From contig NZ_JACHXA010000010.1 of the NCBI RefSeq assembly GCF_014191775.1, positions 93,165 through 157,164 of the forward strand: 64,000 nt of DNA. Reading direction: 5' to 3'. Positions 16,648 to 24,581 of the stretch are shown here, in pieces. The translations under genes and the position numbers were made by a program. Numbering within the stretch: position 1 is the first letter of the stretch; each line of letters opens with the position of its first letter. The notes under the pieces were generated by a model, which saw only the letters and a program-made list of their open reading frames with translations, was not told where the DNA came from and did not search any database. Origin of the DNA: Limibacillus halophilus (GTDB lineage: Bacteria > Pseudomonadota > Alphaproteobacteria > Kiloniellales > CECT-8803).

Positions 16648-16878
16648 ATGCCGAACAGACCAAAATCAATTCTCGGACAGGTTCTCACAGGCGCCATCCT
16701 GCGACGCTCCCTGATCGTCACATTCATTGTCGGATCGCTTCTGAATGTTATCAACCAGGGCGACAGTCTGTTCACCACACAGCCCATCGACTGGATCAAG
16801 CTTTGCCTGACCTTTTGCGTGCCCTTCCTGGTCACGACTTATGGTGCCTATAGCGCCCTCATGGCGCAAAAACCCTAA
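16648..16878 (+). CDS. nrtS: nitrate/nitrite transporter NrtS family small protein
   Basis: 76 residues with two predicted membrane helices (about 22-40 and 50-70) joined by the conserved connection VINQGDSLFTTQPIDWIKL, the signature of NrtS. NrtS is a very small nitrate/nitrite transporter described in cyanobacteria and found in many proteobacteria; it probably works as an oligomer. It starts 29 bp from the oppositely oriented glucosyltransferase gene and converges on the bd-oxidase operon. With the nar operon at 45-56 kb it gives the cell a second nitrogen-oxyanion permease. Confidence 0.8.
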   Translation: MPNRPKSILGQVLTGAILRRSLIVTFIVGSLLNVINQGDSLFTTQPIDWIKLCLTFCVPFLVTTYGAYSALMAQKP

Positions 16879-16903
16879 CTGTTTACGATGTCAGGATATT
16901 ATT

Positions 16904-17023
16904 TCAGGCGTTGATGACGGCGCGCAGTCCATAGGCGAGTGCACCAACCGCAAGCACCCCGATAATCCAGTAGGCGGCAAACCACAGCAGCTTCTTCACC
17001 AAGCTGGATTTGGTGCCCCTCAA
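16904..17023 (-). CDS. small bd-oxidase subunit, CydX/DUF2474-like
   Basis: 39 codons from a TTG whose last two bases form the start of the cydB stop (TTGA overlap); AAGG lies 6 nt before the TTG. The product begins RGTKSSLVKK and has one membrane helix (LLWFAAYWIIGVLAVGALAY) ending in an LRAVI motif, the pattern of the short DUF2474 protein often placed after cioB/cydB. Such peptides stabilise the haem core of bd oxidases in the inner membrane. It is too short to be listed in usual ORF calls. Function by position and pattern. Confidence 0.72.
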   Translation of the reverse strand: MRGTKSSLVKKLLWFAAYWIIGVLAVGALAYGLRAVINA

Positions 17024-18024
17024 TGGTAACCTTCCGACGGATCGACTTTGCCGCGGAAGACCCAGTAACTGTAGCCGCTGTAGAGCAGAATCAATGGCAA
17101 GAGCACGACCGATCCCACCAGCAGGAAACTCAGGCTGTCGTCAGGCGCCGCAGCCTGCCAGATCGTCAGGCTTGGCGGCACCATGTAGGGATAGAAGCTA
17201 ATCCCTATGCCCGCAAAGCATAGAATGAAAAAGGCAAGCGCCGAGAGGAACGGTAAGGCGTCCTGGCCCTCGCGTAGCCCACGGAAAAGGAAGAATGCGG
17301 AAGCCAGGACCAAAGACGGCACGATAACCGTGAAGGCCGTCGTGGGTCCGCTGAACCAGCGATCGAGATAAGTCGGATTCAGGAATGGCGTCCAAAGACT
17401 GACCGCCCCGATCAAGCCCAGCGTTCCATACGCCGACCAATAGGCATAGCGCCGCGCTGTAGAACGAACGAAGCCCTCGGTTTTCATGACCAGCCAAGTT
17501 GAACCCAAGAGGATGTAACCGACCACAAGCGCTATGCCAGTCAAGATACTGAAGGGTGTCAGCCAATCCCACCAACCCCCTGCATAAGCACGGCCCTCGA
17601 TCTCGATTCCCTGCACCAGAGCGCCCAAGGCAACGCCTTGTGCGAGCGTTGCCAACAGTGAGCCCCCGAAGAAGGCCGCATCCCACAGCCAACGGCTTTT
17701 TGAGGCACGCCAGCGAAACTCGAACGCGACGCCCCGGAAAATCAACCCCGCCAGCATTGCAATGATCGGGGCGTAGAGCGCAGGAAGAATCACGGAGTAG
17801 GCCAAGGGAAAAACAGCCAGCAACCCGCCGCCGCCCAGTACCAGCCAAGTTTCATTCCCGTCCCACACCGGCGCCACACTGTTCATCATCAGGTCTCGGC
17901 TGCCCTCGCCCTTGATGAAGGGAAACAAAATACCAACGCCTAGATCAAACCCATCCAGGATCACGTAGGCCAGAACGGCAAAAGCAATCAGTCCGGCCCA
18001 GATGAATGCGAGATCGACTTCCAT
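17020..18024 (-). CDS. cydB: cytochrome d ubiquinol oxidase subunit II
   Basis: 334 residues, multi-helix inner-membrane subunit of the bd-type quinol oxidase. Family landmarks near the N-terminus are IWAGLIAFAVLAYVILDGFDLGVG and, further in, SVAPVWDGNETWLVLGGGGLLA and PLAYSVILPALYAP. It pairs with CydA to reduce oxygen to water with quinol electrons at low oxygen. It starts 13 bp after cydA ends, and its stop codon overlaps the start of the small subunit, so the three form one transcript. Confidence 0.94.
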   Translation of the reverse strand: MEVDLAFIWAGLIAFAVLAYVILDGFDLGVGILFPFIKGEGSRDLMMNSVAPVWDGNETWLVLGGGGLLAVFPLAYSVILPALYAPIIAMLAGLIFRGVAFEFRWRASKSRWLWDAAFFGGSLLATLAQGVALGALVQGIEIEGRAYAGGWWDWLTPFSILTGIALVVGYILLGSTWLVMKTEGFVRSTARRYAYWSAYGTLGLIGAVSLWTPFLNPTYLDRWFSGPTTAFTVIVPSLVLASAFFLFRGLREGQDALPFLSALAFFILCFAGIGISFYPYMVPPSLTIWQAAAPDDSLSFLLVGSVVLLPLILLYSGYSYWVFRGKVDPSEGYH

Positions 18025-18037
18025 CTTGCTTCCTCCC

Positions 18038-19468
18038 TCACCCTTGGCCCGGGTGACCGTGTGATTTAGAGGCCTGCCACGCCCCTGGCATGATACCTGC
18101 CGCCCGTGTCGGCACCTGCATCTCGTCTTCGCTCTCGCGGCTCGGCCCTTTGGCCATGACTTTCAGGACGTAGTAAATGCCGGCTCCGAACACCGTCGTA
18201 TAAACCACGAAGAACAACAGCAAGGATCCCAGCAGCGCTGGCGCTTCCAGCGGTGAAACCGACTCAGCCGTACGCAGCAACCCATAAATGGTGAAAGGCT
18301 GACGCCCGACTTCCGTCGTGATCCAGCCCGCGAGGATGGCCACGAAACCGGCCGGCCCCATTAGGACGCTCGCCCGCAGCAGCAGCCGCGCATTGGCCAA
18401 GCCGCCGCCCCAGCGACGGTGTATCAGGCTCCAGAAGCCAATCAGCACCATCGCGAAGCCCAAGCCGACCATGATCCGGAAGCTCCAGAATACGAGCGCA
18501 GCCGGAGGCCGATCCTCCTTGGGCCAGGACTTGAGGCCCTTCAATTCACCGTCCCAGTCATGGGTCAGGATGTAACTTCCGAGTTTTGGAATCTCGACCG
18601 CGTAGCGCGTGACTTCGGCCTCGTCGTCCGGCAGGCCGAACAAGATCAAGGGTGCGCCTTGTCGCGTTTCGTAATGGCCTTCCATCGCAGCTATCTTGGC
18701 TGGTTGGTGCTCCAACGTGTTGAGACCATGGAGGTCGCCGGCGACGATCTGCAAGGGCGCCACCAAGGCCGCCATCCACATGGCCATGGAGAACATGATC
18801 AGTGCGGGACGATTATCCCTGTCGTGCAGAAGATGCCACGCCCCCACGGCCCCCACGGCGAATGCGGTCGTCAGATAGGCGGCCAGAACCATATGCACCA
18901 GCCGATAGGGGAAGGAGGGATTGAACACCACAGCCCACCAATCAACCGGGATGAACTGCCCGACATCGTTCATCCCGTATCCTGCCGGCGTCTGCATCCA
19001 ACTATTGACCGAGAGAATCCAGAAAGCCGAGAACAGGGTGCCGACTGCAACCATCAGAGTGGCGAAAAAGTGTAATCCGGGCCCGACACGTTCCTTCCCG
19101 AAGAGCATCACACCCAGGAACCCCGCTTCCAAGAAAAAGGCGGAAAGAACCTCATACCCCATCAACGGGCCAATAACGGGACCTGCTTTATCAGAGAAGA
19201 CGCTCCAGTTGGTACCGAACTCGTAGCTCATCACGATCCCGGAGACGACGCCCATTCCAAACACGATCGCGAAGACCTTTTTCCAAAAATCAAACAGGTC
19301 CAGAAATACGCTGTCCTTTTTCCACAACCAGAGACCTTCAAGAACCGCCAGGTAGCTTGCCAAACCGATCGTGAACGCCGGGAATATGATGTGAAAGGAA
19401 ATCGTGAAGGCGAACTGTATCCGTGCCAACATCACGGGATCGAACAAGCTGTCCATCAAGCCGTCCAT
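18038..19468 (-). CDS. cydA: cytochrome ubiquinol oxidase subunit I (short Q-loop, CIO-like)
   Basis: 476 residues. The haem-ligand His near residue 26 (FTISFHIIFPAFTIG), the later one in FPYRLVHMVLAAYL, and the segment GWITTEVGRQPFTIYGLLRT are all visible. The periplasmic quinol loop (between HQPAKIAAMEGHYET and RIMVGLGFAM) is short, as in the cyanide-insensitive (CioA) branch rather than the long-loop E. coli CydA. GGGAGG lies 8 nt before the ATG. First gene of the cydA-cydB-small-subunit operon. It would permit respiration at low oxygen or under cyanide, sulfide or NO stress. Confidence 0.93.
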   Translation of the reverse strand: MDGLMDSLFDPVMLARIQFAFTISFHIIFPAFTIGLASYLAVLEGLWLWKKDSVFLDLFDFWKKVFAIVFGMGVVSGIVMSYEFGTNWSVFSDKAGPVIGPLMGYEVLSAFFLEAGFLGVMLFGKERVGPGLHFFATLMVAVGTLFSAFWILSVNSWMQTPAGYGMNDVGQFIPVDWWAVVFNPSFPYRLVHMVLAAYLTTAFAVGAVGAWHLLHDRDNRPALIMFSMAMWMAALVAPLQIVAGDLHGLNTLEHQPAKIAAMEGHYETRQGAPLILFGLPDDEAEVTRYAVEIPKLGSYILTHDWDGELKGLKSWPKEDRPPAALVFWSFRIMVGLGFAMVLIGFWSLIHRRWGGGLANARLLLRASVLMGPAGFVAILAGWITTEVGRQPFTIYGLLRTAESVSPLEAPALLGSLLLFFVVYTTVFGAGIYYVLKVMAKGPSRESEDEMQVPTRAAGIMPGAWQASKSHGHPGQG

Positions 19469-19657
19469 ACTGGGAACCTCCCTCTTGGTTCGTGTAGATT
19501 ACCAGACATTCGGCGGTTGAGCATCACCTGCCCATCTAATTGCCAACAAGCCGTCTTACCAGTGGCCGCTTTGTCGCAGCCAAGCAGCCAACTATCGATA
19601 CTCAAACCGAAAACCGCTATATGATGGAACACGCAATCTAGCGATCTGGGAGTGACT

Positions 19658-21079
19658 ATGACTATCACCCGGCGGCAATTTTTACAGACTGCGGCGCTTA
19701 CCACCGGCGGACTGTTGTTGCCCGGCGTTGCCCGAAGCGACGAAGGCGGTTGGACACGGCTGCGAGCGGCTCCCGCAGAGGCGATGCTGCTGGACGGCAA
19801 GCCTGATGACCCCATGACCGCCGTTTGGGCCTATGAGGGGACGGTCCCCGGTCTCCCTTTGCGGTTTCGCAAAGGCGAGCGCGCAAAAATCCGCCTGCAG
19901 AACGGACTGGAACAGCCGACGAGCATTCACTGGCACGGCCTGCGTGTCCCCAATGCCATGGACGGCGTCGCAGGATTGACACAGGCCGCGGTCGAGCCCG
20001 GCGACTCCTTCGATTATGAGTTTGTCGTGCCGGACAGCGGCACCTATTGGTATCACAGCCACAACCGCTCCTGGGAACAGGTCGCGCGCGGCCTTTACGG
20101 CACGTTGGTGGTTGAGGAAGAGAACCCTCCGGCAGTCGATCATGATCTGACCTTGGCAATCGACGATTGGCGCATAGCCGACGACGGGCAAATCCACGAG
20201 GATTCGTTCGGCTCGATGATGGACTTGTCGCATGCCGGGCGCATGGGCAACTGGCTCACCGTCAACGGGAAATCGCTCGCCAAGTTCAACGTAAGCGCCG
20301 GCGACCGCTTACGGCTGCGTCTCCTCAACGCCGCGAATGCGCGCATTTTCGACCTCGACTTATCGCCCGCCGAATCGACCTTGATTGCGCTGGACGGACA
20401 GCCCGTCACGCCGCGGCGGTTGGACGGGCCGCTCAAGCTGGCACCGGGTCAACGCGCCGACCTCATCGTCGATCTGACGGGCGAGCCCGGAAGCAGGTTG
20501 GTGTTGAACGCCGTGAGCGGTGGAGATCCCGTTGAGGCCGCGGTTTTCGAGTATGACCAAACCGAAGGGCGCGACCGCATCGCGGGCCGTCCCGAAGGTG
20601 CGCTCGAGGCGCCGCAACGACCGCCTTTGGATCATGCCAACATGGTCGAACAGGGTCTGCTGATGGAAGGCGGCGCTATGGGCAGAATGGAAAGCGGACG
20701 GTTCCAAGGACAGGAAATGACGCCAAGAGAGTTAATGTCCTTTGGTAAGATTTGGACATTCAACGGGGTTGCAGGCGACATGAGCGACATGCACGACCCG
20801 CTGCTGCGTGTCGAGCGAGGCCGGAGCGTTGCAATCGACATGTTTAACGACACGCGCTTTCCCCATGCGATGCATCTTCATGGCCATCACTTCCAAGTGC
20901 TGGAAATCGATCGCGAACCAGCGCGTCATCAGGACTGGATGGATACGGTGCTGATGTTCCCGGGCGAGCGTCTCAAGATCGGCTTTGTGGCGGACAACCC
21001 GGGCAAGTGGCTGTTCCACTGTCACATGCTCGAACACCACGCTGCCGGAATGGGAACCTGGCTGGAGGTCGGCACTTGA
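19658..21079 (+). CDS. Tat-exported multicopper oxidase
   Basis: 473 residues from the ATG at 19658 (GGGAG 5 nt upstream; a GTG at 19652 is in frame). The N-terminus is a Tat signal (TRRQFLQTAALTTGGLL). Three cupredoxin-like domains carry all copper sites: HWHG (91-94), WYHSHN, HAMHLHGHHF and HCHMLEHHAAGM, giving the type 1 Cys and trinuclear cluster. A Met-rich stretch (LLMEGGAMGRMESGRFQGQEM) resembles the substrate-gating segment of CueO/CopA-like cuprous oxidases, so copper detoxification is plausible. It diverges from the cyd operon and is followed closely by uup. Confidence 0.9.
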   Translation: MTITRRQFLQTAALTTGGLLLPGVARSDEGGWTRLRAAPAEAMLLDGKPDDPMTAVWAYEGTVPGLPLRFRKGERAKIRLQNGLEQPTSIHWHGLRVPNAMDGVAGLTQAAVEPGDSFDYEFVVPDSGTYWYHSHNRSWEQVARGLYGTLVVEEENPPAVDHDLTLAIDDWRIADDGQIHEDSFGSMMDLSHAGRMGNWLTVNGKSLAKFNVSAGDRLRLRLLNAANARIFDLDLSPAESTLIALDGQPVTPRRLDGPLKLAPGQRADLIVDLTGEPGSRLVLNAVSGGDPVEAAVFEYDQTEGRDRIAGRPEGALEAPQRPPLDHANMVEQGLLMEGGAMGRMESGRFQGQEMTPRELMSFGKIWTFNGVAGDMSDMHDPLLRVERGRSVAIDMFNDTRFPHAMHLHGHHFQVLEIDREPARHQDWMDTVLMFPGERLKIGFVADNPGKWLFHCHMLEHHAAGMGTWLEVGT

Positions 21080-21122
21080 CCCCTTGCGGCAGCGGCGTCG
21101 GCACTCTACACCTTCGCACGTC

Positions 21123-22943
21123 ATGGCGGCTCCATTACTCACCCTGCAGAATATTCATCTAAGCTTCGGCGGTCCGGCGCTGCTGGAGGGTGCCGACTTG
21201 ACCGTCGGTATGGGTGAGCGGCTGTGCCTGGTTGGCCGTAACGGCAGCGGCAAGTCGACCTTGCTGAAGATCGCAGCCGGAATGATCGAAGCGGATCGCG
21301 GCGACCGGGTCCTGCAAAAAGGCGTGACACTCCGGTACCTGCCTCAAGAGCCGGAGTTATCAGGCTTCAAGACGACCCTGGCCTACGTGGAAGACGGACT
21401 CGACGAGGTCGCCGACCCTTACCGGGCGCGCTACTTGCTGGAACACCTTGGGCTCACCGGAGACGAAGACCCCGCGACGCTTTCCGGCGGGGAAGCACGC
21501 CGTGCGGCCCTTGCAAAGGTGCTGGCGCCGGCGCCCGATATTCTGCTGCTCGACGAGCCGACAAATCATCTGGATTTGCCAACCATCGAGTGGTTGGAAA
21601 GCGAGCTGCAGAGCAGCAGCTCGGCGCTCGTGCTGATCAGCCACGACCGACGTTTCCTCGAAGCGTTGTCGCGCAGCACTGTTTGGATAGACAGAGGCCA
21701 AGCGCGGTTGCTGAATAAGGGTTTTGGCGACTTTGAGTCCTGGCGCGACGACGTGCTTGAGCAAGAAGCGGCGGAGCGGCACAAGCTGGATCGAAAACTG
21801 GTCGCCGAGGCCGATTGGCTGCGTTACGGCGTGACCGCAAGACGTAAGCGCAATCAAGGCCGCCTGCGCGCCCTGCAAGATCTGCGGCGGCAACGCAGGG
21901 AGCAGCGCAAGGCACCCGGCAAAATGCGGGTTACCCTGGAGAAGGCGGGTGGATCCAGCAAGCTGGTGATCGAAGCCGAAGGCCTGTCGAAGGCCTATAG
22001 TAAGCGCCCTCTTATCGAAAACTTCTCAACCCGGATTCTGCGCGGCGACCGGATCGGAATCGTCGGGCCGAACGGTGCGGGGAAAACCACACTGCTCCGC
22101 CTCTTGACCGGCTCCCTGGTGCCGGACGCCGGCCGCGTGAAACTGGGCGTGACCCTGCAAATGGTGACGCTTGACCAAAAACGGGAAAGCCTGGACCCGA
22201 ACTGGACCCTGACCGAGGCGTTGACTGGTGGTCGCGGCGATAGCGTGTGGGTCGGCGGCCAATCACGGCATGTCATGAGCTACATGAAAGATTTTCTCTT
22301 TTCGCCGGAGCAGGCACGCACCCCTATATCGCGTCTGTCGGGCGGCGAACGCGGACGGTTGATGCTCGCCCGCGCTTTCGCCCAGCCGGCCAATCTTCTG
22401 GTGCTTGACGAACCGACCAACGACTTGGATTTGGAAACGTTGGATCTGCTGCAAGAGCTTCTGGCCGACTACGAGGGTACGGTTATCCTGGTCAGTCATG
22501 ATCGCGACTTCCTGGACCGTGTCGCCACCTCCGTCATAGCTGCCGAAGGCAAAGGGTTATGGACCGAGTACGCCGGTGGCTATTCGGATATGCTGAACCA
22601 GCGCGGTACAGCGCTTCCGGGACGCCTAGGTTTGGTGGCAACAGCGGCCAAACCCGCAAAGGAAGCGCCGGAAGCGACACCCAAAGCGCGCCTGACCGCA
22701 AAGCGGAAATTATCCTTCAAGGAAAAGCACGCGCTTGAAACCCTGCCCGGCAACATTGAAAACCTGCTGGCTGAAAGTGCGGCACTCGAGAAAAAACTTG
22801 CCGATCCTCAGCTGTTTCAGCGCGACCCGGAAGCTTTCGAGAAAATCGCAAAAGCACTGGAAGCAAAACGCGGCGCTCTCGAGCAGGCCGAGGAACGCTG
22901 GCTGGAGCTTGAAATTCTGCGGCAGGAAATCGAAGAGTCCTGA
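21123..22943 (+). CDS. uup: ABC-F ATPase, Uup type
   Basis: 606 residues with two ATPase domains and no membrane segment: Walker A GRNGSGKST at 38-46 and GPNGAGKTT in the second half, each with an LSGGE signature and a D-E-P-T Walker B (LLDEPTNHLD, VLDEPTNDLD). The C-terminus (KLSFKEKHALETLP through EERWLELE) is the Uup-specific coiled-coil domain that binds nucleic acid. Uup-like ABC-F proteins act at the ribosome and in tolerance of transposon or replication stress. The start at 21123 is taken where homology begins; the frame is open further upstream inside the multicopper oxidase gene. Confidence 0.92.
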   Translation: MAAPLLTLQNIHLSFGGPALLEGADLTVGMGERLCLVGRNGSGKSTLLKIAAGMIEADRGDRVLQKGVTLRYLPQEPELSGFKTTLAYVEDGLDEVADPYRARYLLEHLGLTGDEDPATLSGGEARRAALAKVLAPAPDILLLDEPTNHLDLPTIEWLESELQSSSSALVLISHDRRFLEALSRSTVWIDRGQARLLNKGFGDFESWRDDVLEQEAAERHKLDRKLVAEADWLRYGVTARRKRNQGRLRALQDLRRQRREQRKAPGKMRVTLEKAGGSSKLVIEAEGLSKAYSKRPLIENFSTRILRGDRIGIVGPNGAGKTTLLRLLTGSLVPDAGRVKLGVTLQMVTLDQKRESLDPNWTLTEALTGGRGDSVWVGGQSRHVMSYMKDFLFSPEQARTPISRLSGGERGRLMLARAFAQPANLLVLDEPTNDLDLETLDLLQELLADYEGTVILVSHDRDFLDRVATSVIAAEGKGLWTEYAGGYSDMLNQRGTALPGRLGLVATAAKPAKEAPEATPKARLTAKRKLSFKEKHALETLPGNIENLLAESAALEKKLADPQLFQRDPEAFEKIAKALEAKRGALEQAEERWLELEILRQEIEES

Positions 22944-23030
22944 GGCCGGTCCTGCTTTGCAGGTAGATTGCCGATCGCGGGGGCGCCATTCAGGCTTTCA
23001 TATTCCGGCACCCACACTATGCTGCCAATG

Positions 23031-23390
23031 ATGAACGATACGCGCCGCAAAGAACCGCCATACATTGCCAGCTATCAGGCCATGCTGATGCCATTGGGTC
23101 CCGTGGCGCCGCGGCGGATGTTCGGCGGTTGGGGCATTTTTCTCGACGGTATCATGTTCGCTCTGGTTGCGGACGGCGACCTCTATCTGAAAGCCGACGC
23201 TGAAAACGAAGCAACCTTCCGACAGGCAAAGGCCAAGCAATTCACCTATAACGCCAAAGGCAAGGCCGTCGCCATGTCCTATTGGAGTCCGCCAGCGACG
23301 GTCATGAAGGATTTCGACCGTTTCACGGCCTGGGCCGAAAGCGCCTTGGCCGCAGCCCGGCGCTCCAAGAAATCCAGGAGCCGTTCCTAG
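23031..23390 (+). CDS. TfoX/Sxy N-terminal domain protein
   Basis: 119 residues matching the TfoX N-terminal domain: PLGPVAPRRMFGGWGIFLDGIMFALVADG in two adjoining parts, then LYLKADAENEATF and YNAKGKAVAMSYWSPPA. ATG codons at 23019, 23028 and 23031 are all possible; the last is used because the homology begins right after it. Standalone N-terminal TfoX proteins are common in alphaproteobacteria and have no proven role in competence there. The tail (RRSKKSRSRS) is strongly basic, which may mean nucleic-acid contact. It follows uup by about 90 bp. Confidence 0.82.
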   Translation: MNDTRRKEPPYIASYQAMLMPLGPVAPRRMFGGWGIFLDGIMFALVADGDLYLKADAENEATFRQAKAKQFTYNAKGKAVAMSYWSPPATVMKDFDRFTAWAESALAAARRSKKSRSRS

Positions 23391-23501
23391 CAAGAAATCC
23401 GGCAACCAAGGCGCTTTTGGCAACTGCGCACTTGAGGCCTAGGCGCTTCCGGGCTAATTCCTCTCCACCTTGCCTCGCCATCCGAGTATCGGGATCCCTG
23501 T

Positions 23502-24380
23502 ATGAACAGCAACATTCCACTGATGACCGGCTTTGAGCCCTTGGCCAAGCGTTACAAGGGCCTGATCGTCGATCTGTTCGGTGTGCTGCACAATGGTGTT
23601 GCGGCGCTTCCAGGAGCCGTCGAGGCGGCGCGGCGCTACCGCGCTGGTGGCGGGAAACTCTTGATCCTCTCCAACGCCCCGCGCCGCAATTGCGCCGTGC
23701 GGGAAAGCTGCGCGGCCATGGGCATTGATGGCAGTGTGTACGACGAACTCCTGTCTTCGGGCGAGGAAACCTGGCGGCACCTGAAAGAGAGGCCGGATTC
23801 CTGGTATGTGAACCTGGGTAATCGCTGCTTTCACATGGGGCCCGATCAGGATCCGGGAATGCGCGCGGGCCTGGACCTCAGTTTCGTCGAAGCGCCTGAG
23901 GAAGCGGACTTTGTGTTGCACACCGGCGCGCACATGCCAGAGGATTCCCTAGAACGGTTCGCCGCGGTCACCCAGCGATGCGCCGCATTGAATTTGCCGA
24001 TGATCTGCGCCAACCCGGACCTGGAGGTCCTGCGCGGTTCAACGCGGGAAATCTGCGCCGGCGCGGTGGCCGCCTACTACGAAACCTTGGGTGGTGAAGT
24101 TCGTTACCACGGCAAGCCGCACCCCGACATCTATGAACGCGCGCTGGGCTTGCTCGGCCTTGCACCTGGCGACCCCATTCTTTGCATCGGTGATACGCTG
24201 CGCACGGATGTCGCCGGAGCCCAGGTCGCGGGACTCGACTCGCTCTGGATTCTATCGGGCATCCATGCGCAGGCGCTCGACCTGACGCCTGATAAGACGC
24301 CCTCCCCCACTGCGCTGTCTGATTTTTGTGCCTCGCAAGGCTTGTATCCGACCTACGCCCAGGACTGGCTGCGCTGGTAA
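23502..24380 (+). CDS. HAD-IIA phosphatase (TIGR01459 family)
   Basis: 292 residues of the NagD-like HAD-IIA group: motif I is LIVDLFGVLHNG (nucleophile Asp near 27, with the usual second Asp replaced by Gly), motif II ILSNAPR, then YHGKPHPDIYERAL and the metal-binding CIGDTLRTDVAGA. These cytoplasmic enzymes hydrolyse small phosphorylated metabolites. The FGVLHNG form of motif I is that of the TIGR01459 family. It is monocistronic, with a 200-bp gap to the next gene, and the substrate is unknown. Confidence 0.88.
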   Translation: MNSNIPLMTGFEPLAKRYKGLIVDLFGVLHNGVAALPGAVEAARRYRAGGGKLLILSNAPRRNCAVRESCAAMGIDGSVYDELLSSGEETWRHLKERPDSWYVNLGNRCFHMGPDQDPGMRAGLDLSFVEAPEEADFVLHTGAHMPEDSLERFAAVTQRCAALNLPMICANPDLEVLRGSTREICAGAVAAYYETLGGEVRYHGKPHPDIYERALGLLGLAPGDPILCIGDTLRTDVAGAQVAGLDSLWILSGIHAQALDLTPDKTPSPTALSDFCASQGLYPTYAQDWLRW

Positions 24381-24581
24381 TCTACAGAGCCTCTAGCCTT
24401 TCCAGCAGCAACACTGTCGACCCGCTCTCCCTGCCCTGCTTTCGGGCGGGTGGTTGTTGATGTGACAAGTTAATACACTTTTCTTGTGGTTTTGTTGTCG
24501 TTGTTTCTTGTAGTTTGTCGGCCGTAATACCATGCGGGCTGCTGGGACTGCGGCCTTTCCCCGACAAGCGACAAGGATCGT

